The notes under the pieces were generated by a model. That model was given only the letters and a program-made list of their open reading frames with translations. It was not told the origin of the DNA and made no database searches. Positions 41,030 to 61,591 of a stretch of DNA of 64,000 nucleotides are shown one piece after another. Location: positions 26,431,778 to 26,495,777 of the forward strand of contig NC_066849.1 in NCBI RefSeq assembly GCF_001640805.2, in the 5' to 3' direction. Within the stretch, counting starts at the first letter, position 1; every line of letters begins with the position of its first letter. Origin of the DNA: Lates calcarifer. Lineage: Eukaryota > Chordata > Actinopteri > Centropomidae. The position numbers and the translations under genes are program-made.

Positions 41030-41420
41030 AACCTTGACCCACTTCCAAAGCCGGGAGATAATTAAACTCCCTCCAAAATAAACCCAAACCTCTGCACACC
41101 CTCGGGGAGGCTCCTTCTTGAACTGCTGCAGCAAGTCAGAATATCTTCCCAAAAATGGACCAATTAAGGAAATAAACCAAACAACATATTAAAAATAAAC
41201 CACTTGAATGCCGTGCTGTTTGCACAGCAGACTGTAAGTGCACTTTTTCCATAATTATTTTTGAAAAGCATCATCTTTTATGAAGATCTGTGCAGCTCTT
41301 AATTTGATCAAACAGTGCCCTCCTATGGCTTAATTGGGTAATCTACATTTTAATGCTTCAAACGCCACCAAACCCCTGCTGGTAATTGAATATCCACTTG
41401 TTCTCCGGCTCAGTGAGTGA
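41030..41420. other. Candidate conserved noncoding element
   Basis: Contains ggagataattaaactccctc, gaccaattaaggaaataaac, aaataaaccacttgaatgcc, ttttccataattatttttga, agctcttaatttgatcaaac, tggcttaattgggtaatcta and ggtaattgaatatccac. The density of TAATTA/CAATTA cores over 400 bp is the highest in the window. No ORF. Confidence 0.35.
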
Positions 41421-42627
41421 CATTGATGAAGCACAGAGGGTGAGAGTTCGTTGCCACAACACTATTAGAGTTAGTGAACAGCGGCGAGCGTGAAGGTAAT
41501 GATCAGACTGCCGGCTCAGCTGCAGCTGAAGAGGAAAACAGATCTGAGCCTCGCAGAGAAACAGAGAACAAAGATGCTGATGTGCTGCTCTGATCTCGAC
41601 GCGTTTGCCTCTGTGTTCACCTCATGAGACCGAGGAGATCCAGAGCAGGACGGGCAGAGACAACAAGAGGATTAAAAAGAAAATGTAGAATTGACAGAAG
41701 AAGAAAAACAAGAAAACAGAAGAGGAGGAACAGAGGTGTTCAACCAGGGAGAAAAGTTTGGATTAAAAGAACAAGCACAGAGATGGTGGGAGGTGATCAA
41801 CGAGAGATTTCTGAACTTATTTCTTCATTACGGTGTGAAGCCAGAGGCTAGATTGGGATTTGAGGTCCAAACAGTCTCATTGAATTATTGATCAGTGTAA
41901 CACACACACACACACACACACACACAGAGAGAGAAATGAATGCACATTAGTTGTGTGTGTGCTTCAACACAGAGGACCAGTGTGAGACGTGTGTTTAAAG
42001 GTCCTCACTTCTTCAAAGGCCTGTTGAGAGGGTGAAGTTTTATTTAAAGGTTCATACAAAGTGTCATCTCAGCACGTCTAAAGGCAAAAGGGTTTATACA
42101 GCCACACTCTGATTCCAGCATCACAAAGAGGGAGGAGGAGGAGGAGGAGGAGGAGGAGGAGGAGGAGGAGGAAGGTTCAGATGCTGTTAAACAATTTGGC
42201 AGGGACTTCCTTTGAAGCGCACTGTGGCCCTGGTTTACAGGTTTACAGGTGTAGGTGTGACAGTGTTGGTTGATGATGATGATGATATACACGACATTAC
42301 TGATGAATAAAAAGCCTGGATCTGCTTCCACGATGCGTGGTCTACATATTCTTTTCTGTTTGTATGTCTGAAAGCACATATATATTTTAGGCTGATTCTC
42401 CCTGCAGACAAACACCAGGCCGCTCTCTGATAGAGATGTCAGAGTCATCAAACAGCTCCAGCGCTGCCTGATCAGAGAGGAGGGAGGTTAAAAATGAATG
42501 GAGGAGTGAGCAGAAGTCAGAAAGAGCAAGAGACCGAGAGGGGAGGGAGGGAGAGAGAGCCCAAATCAATGAAGGATGGAGGAGGTGGTGGAGGGTCAAA
42601 GTCTGGTGTGAGTCCACAGCTGCAACA

Positions 42628-42659
<32 letters not shown>

Positions 42660-43624
42660 GAGATAAGAGATAAAGAGAATGATAAAGTGGTCTCTGGAAA
42701 GCAGAATGAGGATGTCAGGACTTAAAAAAATGAATGAGGAGAAAACAGAGAGAAGAAACAAAGAGAGAGAGACTGCAGCAGCCCCTGCAGGACACACACT
42801 GCACTGAGATCAGTCTGTTACAGGCTGTGTTTACACTTCCTGATAAAACGACACTATTTCTGTTTTTCAGCCGGTGAGTTCAGCTGCGCTCGTGGATTCT
42901 GAGTGATATGAGGTGGAAATGAGGCCTGAAGCGATCAATGGATTCTAATAAGAAAACCTTCATTAAGTGATTTGTAGTTGCAGAAATAAACAAACAAACT
43001 GAAATATTGTTTCTCTCAGGTTTGAAAATAAAAGCAGTGTGAATACAGAGGTGGTTGTCTGGTTTACAGGGATCTGTAAATCATTTCATCTCCCTCTTCA
43101 TTAAGCTCTTATGTTCAAGATATAAATCACTGAGTGTTTAATCAGCTCTGCACGACCTCCATGTTTCATGTGTCAAATGTAAAAAAACAAACTGTCTTTA
43201 TGAACATTCATCAGCTGTTAAATACTGCTGCACAGACGAGAAACCACACGTGCATTTCTGTAATTTATCACGTGAAATTCATGTTTTCATACGTGATATC
43301 TCACATTCCGCTGACGTGATAAATGTGTGAGATTTCTAAAACAGAACGACGAGTGTCTTTGCCTCCACACAGCACCAACACCCTGGAGTGTAAACACAGC
43401 CAGAGGAGCGGGAGGCAGATCTGTATTCAGCACAGGTATCCAAGTGCATGCCTCTGAGTGCTCTGCCTGTGTGTGTGTGTGTGTGTGTGTGTTAGCATGT
43501 GCCTCTCTCTCCCCGGGGTGTTGCGTGGCCGTGCTGTGAGGACGGGATCTTTTATTCTGGCTGACGTCCCAATCAATCAGCCAGACACTGATGGAGACCC
43601 AGGGTGCCCACACACTCCTCTCTC

Positions 43625-43655
<31 letters not shown>

Positions 43656-44057
43656 TCTGGAGCTCTTAACCCCTTCCTACCAGCCTCTTTGTTGAGCAGC
43701 AGCCTCTTTGTTCGCAGAGTGAGGAGGAAGGTCTTTGTCAGATAACACACACACACACACACACCTGAGTGTGCTGCACTGCAGGACACTTTTGTCTGAT
43801 GGGGTGAATCCAGGTAACGATTTTCTTTTGTTAAACCTGCGGGGGGGGGGTCGGAGCAGGTGGACAATAACCAGCAGTTTACAGATAAAAACAAACAGAT
43901 GTTTTCAGGAATAATGACAGAGCGCGGATCATCACCTGCAGGGTCTCAAACTGCAGAGTCATGGATGGAAAACAGGCAGATGAGACAGAAAGCAAATTAA
44001 ATTAGAACAAAACTGCTGCTTCATTTTATTAAAAGGAAGTAACAGTTCCACTAACGG
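41421..44057. other. Intergenic; dense simple repeats
   Basis: (CA) at 41,900-41,926, (GGA)n at 42,129-42,172, (CA) at 42,633-42,659, (GT) at 43,469-43,492, (CA) at 43,629-43,655 and 43,747-43,765, and a G10 run near 43,841. ORFs here are translations of these tracts. Confidence 0.6.
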
Positions 44058-44070
44058 CCACTAGATGGCG
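44058..44070 (+). promoter_or_regulatory. CTCF-like site
   Basis: CCACTAGATGGCG fits the core consensus CCASYAGRKGGC at all 12 positions. A single motif match; such words also occur in fish repeats. Confidence 0.35.
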
Positions 44071-44379
44071 AGTACTGAAGCTATAGTCAATAAATCTGAT
44101 TGGCCGTGTGGACATTTTTACATTTATCATCATTTCCCTCCAGCCTGAGGTTAAATATCAGCAGAGCTGTGGTCTGCTGCATCATGGAGGGACATAAAGA
44201 ATAATGCACACGCTGCCACGCTGAAAACACTCAGAGCTGTAGCTGTTTACGTGGCTGGAGGTGAATGTTATACTGCAGTGTGAGGCACAGCAGTAACCTG
44301 CTCCGTCCACCACTTTTTACAGTTTCAACAAAGAAGAAACGTCACTGGACCTTTGACCTCGTCTCTTTCTTTTCCACCA

Positions 44380-44770
44380 GATACATGGATCTGAACAGAA
44401 ACGCTGCACAACAATCCGTCTCTGTTCCTCCTCACAATGGCAGCTATTTCATGCACTATTACTCTCATAGGCATCATCATCCCGGGTGCGACGGGATAGA
44501 CGTTACAGTAGCCATACATCAGCCACAACAGGCCTCATTAAGTACCTGGCACCTGCTACCTACAGAGACCAATTAGAACACGCAGAGTAATGGGATGCAA
44601 TCTCTCTCTGCCAGGCCTGAGCCAATCACGAGCCAGATTTAATCACTTCGGTCCGCTCGTTAATGGCGATGAGGAAGTTGAAAATAGAAGTAACTTTGTT
44701 CTTTGTTCTCCTCTGTGGCTGATAATGATCGGGCGAGTTGGCAAAGGAGGAAACTGAGGGGACGTTACTT
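44380..44770. other. Candidate conserved noncoding element
   Basis: Non-repetitive: cagctatttcatgcactatt, aggcctcattaagtacctgg, gagaccaattagaacacgca, gagccaatcacgagccagat, ctcgttaatggcgatgagga and ggctgataatgatcgggcga. Homeodomain, PBX (tgattg/caatca) and SOX (tttgttc) type words. The overlapping ORFs are short. Confidence 0.33.
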
Positions 44771-44937
44771 TAGAAGAGGAGCACAGGAATTTAACTTTTA
44801 CTAAAACGTGGACACAGCAGCTGTGTCTAATTAACTGCAGCTAGAAGATTCAAATCTGGGTAGAGCTGATGTGCAGCAATACTCAGCAATAATCAATGGA
44901 AAACAAACAGGACACGTCATGCTGACAGTCAACTTTA

Positions 44938-45110
44938 AAGATATTGGTGGGTGTATTTTTAAACTTTGGATGCAGGCATGCTAGCTGTTTCCCCCTGCTT
45001 CCAGTCTTTATGCTAAGCTAGGCTAACCACACCCAGACTCCAGACTCCACAAACATGGAAAGGGAGCATTTCAAACTGAAATATATTTGGTTCCCAGCTT
45101 CAAGAGCTAG
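44938..45110 (+). repeat. Fish interspersed repeat (family R3), longer copy
   Basis: Has ggtgtatttttaaactttgg, catgctagctgtttccccct, gcttccagtctttatgctaa and gctaggctaaccacaccc, the order seen in an abundant percomorph repeat. No coding. Confidence 0.65.
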
Positions 45111-45449
45111 TTTGGTGGAAAAAGTGTGAGTGTAAACATCCTGTGTTCATTGTGCTTTGTTGCACCTGTAACCACGCCCACCAGTGATGTCATCAGGTCC
45201 TGGAGTGCACCTGTGCGTCACTGCAGCGAGGAGAGAATCAGGATCAGGTTTTCCTGATAAACCTCGTTCAGCTCATTAAATACGAGGCAAAGGTCAAAGG
45301 TCAAAGACACCTCAGAGTCTGATGGCTTCAGTTTTCCTGTTTGACTGATAGCACGAGGCCGAGCCCCGTCAGTTGTTTCCTCCCGTTCACTTTCCCATCG
45401 TCCTTCTCCGTCCCTCAATTCTTCCCCCTTCCTCCGCCTCCCTCCCCAG

Positions 45450-46150
45450 CAGCCTGGAATGAATTTGCCCGGTCATGTAGAGCCGTGTCAGAGCGAGGCG
45501 AAGCTGGCAATTCATCACCCTGCGCTGCCTGCCTGTCACTGCTCCTCCACGGTTTTTTTTCTGGTGCGCAGTTTGGCTGTTTGCCTGCTGTCAGAGCTCC
45601 TCACCGCCGCCATGTGTACCTCCGTCCCCTCAGGACCTCCAGTAAAGACTGAGAGAGGCCCTTCGCTCTCTTCCTCCGCTCTGACAGCTCCCCGCGGACG
45701 CCTGGATGGATGGAAGGAATCGAGACGGGGAAGGAAGGGTGAGGCAGAGAGGGGGGAGAGGGACCCAATTATCCCAGAATGCAGCGGTAGGTGGTGTTTA
45801 AATCAGGCGGTGCGACCCCTGACCTCAGCAGTCGATTGGCGGGAGAGTGAGGTGCTTTAGCAAGAAGCTGCAGCAGTAGCGAGGGAAGCTAATGGAGCTC
45901 CATTTTACCGCCGTTTCTTCCTCGAAGCGCGGCGGCCCTGCGGCGCTGCACAGATTAGTCATTACCCCCCGTAAATGCACTGCAAGCCCCGCTGAAGCTG
46001 TCTCTGAAGACCATTAAGACGCCTGGAATCTCCCGCAGAGACAGAGAGACGGCGGACACACATCCAGCAGCCGATTGGCCCATTTGAAGCCCCATTAGGG
46101 AGCCTGGCGCCGCAAAAACCACAGCTTAACTGACTGGATGAAGCCACTTC
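45450..46150. other. GC-rich island, candidate regulatory element
   Basis: CpG-richer than its surroundings, with ccggtcatgtagagccgtgt, cagagcgaggcgaagctggc, tcaccgccgccatgtgtacc, cgctgcacagattagtcatt and gccgattggcccatttgaag. The plus ORF at 45,459-45,860 (133 codons) lacks any known domain. It could be a promoter-like or enhancer element, or an unrecognised exon. Confidence 0.3.
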
Positions 46151-47157
46151 ACTGGTAATACACAGAACTGCAGGGAAAATGAGTTTACAGATAATTTACT
46201 GCCACTTTTCCGCTCACCCTCACTCTCCGGAAGGACACCAGGACGTGATGAGAACAAATGACAGAGAATCAAATGTCTGGCATGAACCAGGACGGAGGGG
46301 GGGGGGTCAATTTAACATCACGTTTATGAGATGAAAGATCTGAGCAGCAGTTTGAGAGGAAAAGGCTACAGATAATACACTGTAAAAAACAAAAGAAGGC
46401 TGGATGCTATTTTCTTTACGTCTCGGTTCAGTTATATAAAAGCTGATTTTCTCGTGTCTCTTCAGGCACACAGTTTGTTTGAACATCACCTCCATATACT
46501 GGAAGAGAGAGGAGTTAACAGCACTGACACAAATACTGGGTTTTTTTTTTTAAAGGCCAGAAAAACTCAAGTGGGATCTAAAATGTCCACTGCAGAGAGG
46601 TCAGGGGTCATTCAGGATTTTAGTTGCTTTGTGCTTGAGGAACATTATCTGGACAGTGCAGATGCTAACAGTGTAAAAAAAAAGCAGCTGCGTCTTTCTC
46701 TGATAAATCAGGACTTTGAGTTTTAAGAATCATTTTAAATTTTAAAGAGTTTTAACTCTGGTGTCTGTGGCGACGTTAGAAGCAGGAGAGTTGGAGCAGG
46801 CTACAGCAGCTCGGAGTACGGTGGAAAAACCTTGAAATCGTCCAAGAAAACTTCCTGATAGGTGAGTCTTGGAGTCTTTGGAGGGACCAGGATTTTCCTT
46901 TAAGGACTCAGTCACAGACACAAAGGACTTGATCAGACAAAGAGTTTTTTTGCAGTGTAGCAGCTCCAGCAGCCTGAGGCAGCGTTTATAACCCGGTCAT
47001 CATTTACTGTGTCTGACTTTATGTGAGTTCAGTGGCAGAGGAATCTCCCAAAATGCTGCCTTAATGTAAAAAGCATGATGTTCCACATAAAAGGTGATAA
47101 AGCAGAGTGAGAGGAAAAACATCATAAAACACAATCAGCACGCCGCACACTCAGCCG
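46151..47157. other. Intergenic, no gene seen
   Basis: A G9-10 run at about 46,297-46,306. No coding signal. Confidence 0.5.
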
Positions 47158-47232
47158 TACATAAAAAAAACTTTATTATTGTTGTAAGGTAAGATTGACA
47201 ACAACATGCTTTTACCACAATAAAAAATAAAA
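47158..47232. other. Bidirectional poly(A)-signal pair; possible distal mast3 3' end
   Basis: On the minus strand AATAATAAAG (AATAAA at 47,172-47,177) is followed by a T8 run and GT-rich sequence, a good cleavage-site context. On the plus strand AATAAA occurs at about 47,216-47,228. If mast3 uses the minus site its 3' UTR would be about 4.7 kb. It could equally be chance in AT-rich DNA. Confidence 0.3.
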
Positions 47233-48227
47233 AGATATTGCACTGGTTTTACTCTAGCAATGTTTTTTTCTCTCTCTCTTTCTCTTAACGTCTTTCTCTT
47301 TCTCTTTCGCTTTTATGGTGCACGGCTGAATCTTCCTCCTCCTCTTCATCGCTCTCGTCTCAGAGACAACAACACACAGCTGATACTGCCGTCTGCAAGA
47401 GTCAAGTCAATAAAAGACGGCTTTTGCTGCTCAACTAAGTGAAAACGGCCTCTTCAGACAGACACAAGCTTAACGGACTGCACATTGAAACATCACTGAA
47501 TCTCATGTAATGGTGGTTCAGAACGTGTGCGTGCGTGTGTGCATGTGCCTTAGTGGTAATAAGGCTTCACGTCGTACCTCGTCATACCCAAAGTCACATG
47601 TTTAAATCATCTATGTGCCTCAGAGACAGAACCTGAACTGTTCCTGCTCAGAGTCAGAGGCGTACGGAAGCTCATTAGAGACAAACCCACAACCTGCGCT
47701 GATCAATCAGACAGTCGAGACACAATCATCAACACAAAGCAAGTTTAGACTCGACAAAATCCTGATGTCTGTCAGGGAAAGACAGTGAGTCTGGATTTCA
47801 TGTTAAGAAAGTTTAAAATCCTGATTTTGTGCAAATTCATTTTAGAAATCTTTTCTCAAGTTTCAAGCTGCTGCTTTGGGAAATATTCACAAATATGGAG
47901 CTGAGCGGCGTCTGTAGAGTTTTTTTTAGCTTTTTGAGCAAAAGAAAAATTTTGTCTAGTTGTTAAATTCAGCACTGGTTCACACATGCTCTGAAATCCT
48001 GACTTTCAGGCCGATAACATTTTCTATTTGAATCCGGCGTCTCAGAGGTTTAATGAACTTCTATGTCTGGTTTGTGGTCCTTGGCCACAGAGCAGCAGAG
48101 GTGCATGATGGGTAAACACAGACTGGAGGGCGAACAAAATGCTGAGTGTAACTGCTTGAACCGACCGGGACGGGACAGAGCGGCCTGAGGGACGCTGGGT
48201 AGAGCTGTTGTTGTTGGCCAACCTGAC

Positions 48228-48266
<39 letters not shown>

Positions 48267-48443
48267 TCAGTGGACTCAAGGCTTGAGATTAATGACTCCA
48301 CCAGGGAAACTGACACTTGCTTCGCTCTCCAGCAGATGGCTGGACCATCATCTTTACACTCGGGAGAAGGAGTGTGTGTGTTTATACCATCACTGGAGAC
48401 GGTGGAACAGGCATCACTAGATTAGATGCTGCACAGTTTGATC

Positions 48444-48474
<31 letters not shown>

Positions 48475-50296
48475 CAGCTGTCCATGCAGCATTAATAGGG
48501 AGACCAGCTGAGAGCAGATGGGTTGGACTGTGCATGATTACACACAAACACGCTCAGGTTATTACATTTAGAAAATCACAACTCTGGCTGAAGTCGACGA
48601 CGGGCGTCTAACAAGAGCAACAACAACTCAGCTCAGAGCTGCAATTAATACGGAAGATTTTTAGTGACAAAACCACTGAGCAAGAACCACATTTCAGGAT
48701 TTAATCAACTCATTAATTAAGCTTTTATCAGCTCGTCTGGATTCCAGAGCACACACGGACAAATGATTCACCAAAAACCCTAAATACGTTTTTCTTTAAA
48801 TAAAGATGTCTTAAAAACCTTTGATTTATCTCAAACATCTTTATGTTCTGACATTTCTTGTAACTTATTGGCCAATATATACGGATATAATCGATCATTT
48901 CAGTTTGAATTAAAGCACAAACTATCATCAGAGTTTAAATCAAAGGAGGAGTCAGTGAAGCTCTAGACTCTAAACTCTAGAAGGTGGAAGAAGAATTCAA
49001 ACTGTCAGAGCTGAGAGCAAGAGGCTCTGAAAACAGGACACAGGAAACCTTCTGGTTTCAGGGCTCATGGCATTCGATCCAATCTGAATCCAAGAAGATT
49101 TGTAAGCTTCAAAGACGAGCAAATCCAGCTGTTTTATCAACCTGGAACTGGATCCGAACCAAAAAGGGGTATAAAAGTCCAGCCATGCTTGTTCCTCACA
49201 ACAGACACTCTAAACTTTCTATAACCTCACAGTGAGTCTGTCCATGTTCACACTCAGATCTGACTGTGCCGCCTCTTTGGTTTCTGAGCAGCGTCCCCTC
49301 ATCTTCCTGGGTTTACCACACTAAGACGTGACGAGACGTTTGGGTTGTGTGTGTGAATAACATTAAATCTAGCAGGTCTAGAGTCTGACGCCACCAAAGA
49401 GAGAACGCATTAGTCGTCAGCTTCCCGACTGTCTGATTGGCCGAGGCACGCCGCAGATAAATCCAGAGAGGTCGACAACTCGAACGATGAGCTGCTTCCT
49501 CTCCCCGAGTCTCGGCACCACTGATCTGTTCCACAGACACACCTGTTAACACACTTCTGCGCCGTGCACAAGAGCGGAGATGATTTTGACATATGTGCGC
49601 TGAATCCTCCTCCTCTCTGAACAACCTCTTCATCACACTAAATATTAACACACCACATTAGGACCACGTGGACAGCCTGTCAGAGGAGGTTTGATTGCTA
49701 CAGGCAACAAGTTCCATTGACAAAAAAAGAAACACAAAAAGAAACAACATGTAAACATAATACAGAGTCAGTGTTGATGTCAGTTTAACAGTGTCCTTTT
49801 GAAACGAGCTCTTAATCAAACTGGAGTGTGTGAACGGTGACACACACTCAGCAAAGACACCAAACACTGAGGGAGGTTTAGTTCATCTTAAACTCACAAG
49901 AAGAACGTCGACCTGCTTTTTTGGAAACACAGCAGGGAAACGTTTAAATGTACAACACGAGCGGACTCACATGCACACCTGGGTCGGGCTCGGTGTGGGG
50001 CTTTCTTCGAAATGTGACGCAAACCAAACAAAAACAAAAAAATCTGCAAACTGTTTCTCGCTTTAAAACGTACTGTAGGAATCAGGGATGTCGTCAGGAC
50101 AACACAGGAGGAAATAAACAACAACAAAACAACGGGAGGAATTGAATTAAAAAGGCTGACTGCATTTTGTTTTTACCTACTGAAGCTCCAACCCAACACA
50201 CGAGTCAGTGGTCAAACACCACCAACTTTCCTTTTAGTGATTATTTGTCTTTTTTTCAGACAAATGACATTAAAGTTTGTGCTGAACCTGACGCTC

Positions 50297-50343
<47 letters not shown>

Positions 50344-50473
50344 AGCAGGGCGTCCTAACCCTAAAACACACACATACTCACACACACGCTCAGGGTATAA
50401 AACAGATGCACAACAGAACTTTAAATATTCTTATATATATACATAACCATGCACAAATGAACAAACACTCTCC

Positions 50474-50507
<34 letters not shown>

Positions 50508-51555
50508 TACAAAGTAAAGTGTGATAACTTCACAGGATTAGAGGCAAAAACACAGCAAGTTGGTCCAGATACCAAATGAAACTACTGCAGCCTGCAGGGG
50601 CTGATGGGACCGGAAATAAAAAGGTGGTGGTCCGACAGATCCACGTTTGATTATTGATTATTTAAATCCTTGGCTTCATTTTGGATTCAAAGAGGATGGC
50701 TCCAAAGTTTTTCCAAATCCTTTAGTGGGCACATTTAGCTCTGGCTTTCAGCTGCAACATTTGTCTTTTTAAACTGTTAGTGAAGCAGAGATTTGTCATC
50801 ATCAGATCAGAGAAAATCTGGACATTTCCCAGCCTGAAACAAACCCTATAGCATCTTAGCTAACAGACACATGTGGAGCTAGATGTAATTCTCCCTACTT
50901 CCCAGGCAGTCAGTGTTTTTCAGATACTTGAAAATCAAGCTGACACTAACTGTGAGTTAGCTAAACTGTTCAGGGGGAAGTGTGTAACTTACAGATCGTT
51001 ATTATTCAGATTTAAACTGTGGAGTCTGACTGCACCTTTCATTTCTCTAGTCTAATACTCAGACCCTAATTTAATCCAACTGTGGTATTAAAAGGAATCT
51101 CCTCAAATCGCTGAACCATGCCTGGAGTCAGTGCTCAGGGAACAAATCTCCCCTTCACAAGACCTGCAGAGTCGGATCATCAGGGACTAGAGCGAGAGGA
51201 AGATTTAATTTGGCCTAGTTAGTTGGGTGCTGAGTGTTCGTAGACGGTGCAGATTTACTCCTATTAAACACACTGTAATGCATTTACACAGATTGCTAAA
51301 CATACGCTGGACTTTATTGCTGAGATACAATCTTTCTCCAGTCTCGGCTGAGTAGATTCTGTTGGGCGAGGAGGGATGGGAAGAGGGAAATTGTGTGTTT
51401 GGTTAGGCACGTCCTGAACTGTGAGGAACGTGTGTGTAGGCTCTACTGAACATCAAGGTGAAAGTTAATGAGGCAGCAGAAGAAGACCACGAGTTAGAAA
51501 GCTGTGTGTAACGTGTCTACATTTTAAAAGTGTATGTGCACGGACCACTGAGCTC
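47233..51555. other. Possible long mast3 3' UTR or intergenic; microsatellite-rich, no gene
   Basis: No ORF with recognisable coding content. It contains (GT) at 48,231-48,264 and 48,444-48,471, and (CA) at 50,298-50,340 and 50,476-50,505. Whether it is transcribed depends on which poly(A) site mast3 uses. Confidence 0.5.
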
Positions 51556-51561
51556 TTTATT
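51556..51561 (-). other. Candidate proximal poly(A) signal of mast3
   Basis: AATAAA on the minus strand, 326 bp past the stop codon. A second AATAAA lies at 51,313-51,318, about 570 bp past the stop, followed by a GT-containing stretch. Either would give a short 3' UTR. Position and motif only; no transcript evidence. Confidence 0.35.
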
Positions 51562-51886
51562 TCCAGCCCCTTACATGTTTGCAGAAAGAGAAAGAACGCC
51601 GACTCCTCGTGGAGTTTAGTCTGAAAGCAGGAACCAAAGCGTCAGGACACCAAACGAACTCACAGGAACATAAAGAGCACAGAACAGCTGGAATGGAACT
51701 GTCTCTGCTTCTGACAGCTCTCTGTCTCTCTACACCTCTCTGTTGCTTTGAAACTCTCTGGTTAGTGCGAAGGAACTAATATGTTGTTTTCTTCCAAACA
51801 TGCAGTTTGTGTGAGTTGTAAAACCTCAAGCCAGCACTGAGTGGTGTGATCTGTACATTTTGTTCTGGTTCTTTTGCGTTTTGCTG

Positions 51887-61591
<9,705 letters not shown>

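Noticed and set aside
42044..42797. Minus ORFs of 135 and 136 codons with long Ser runs
   Set aside because: The Ser run is the (GGA)n tract and the Val-Cys runs are the (CA)n tract; simple-repeat translation.
50341..50375. Telomere-like cctaaccctaa
   Set aside because: Only about two units; not an interstitial telomere array.
15902..50505. CA/GT arrays considered as CRISPR-like or satellite arrays
   Set aside because: Pure dinucleotide repeats with no spacers; ordinary microsatellites.
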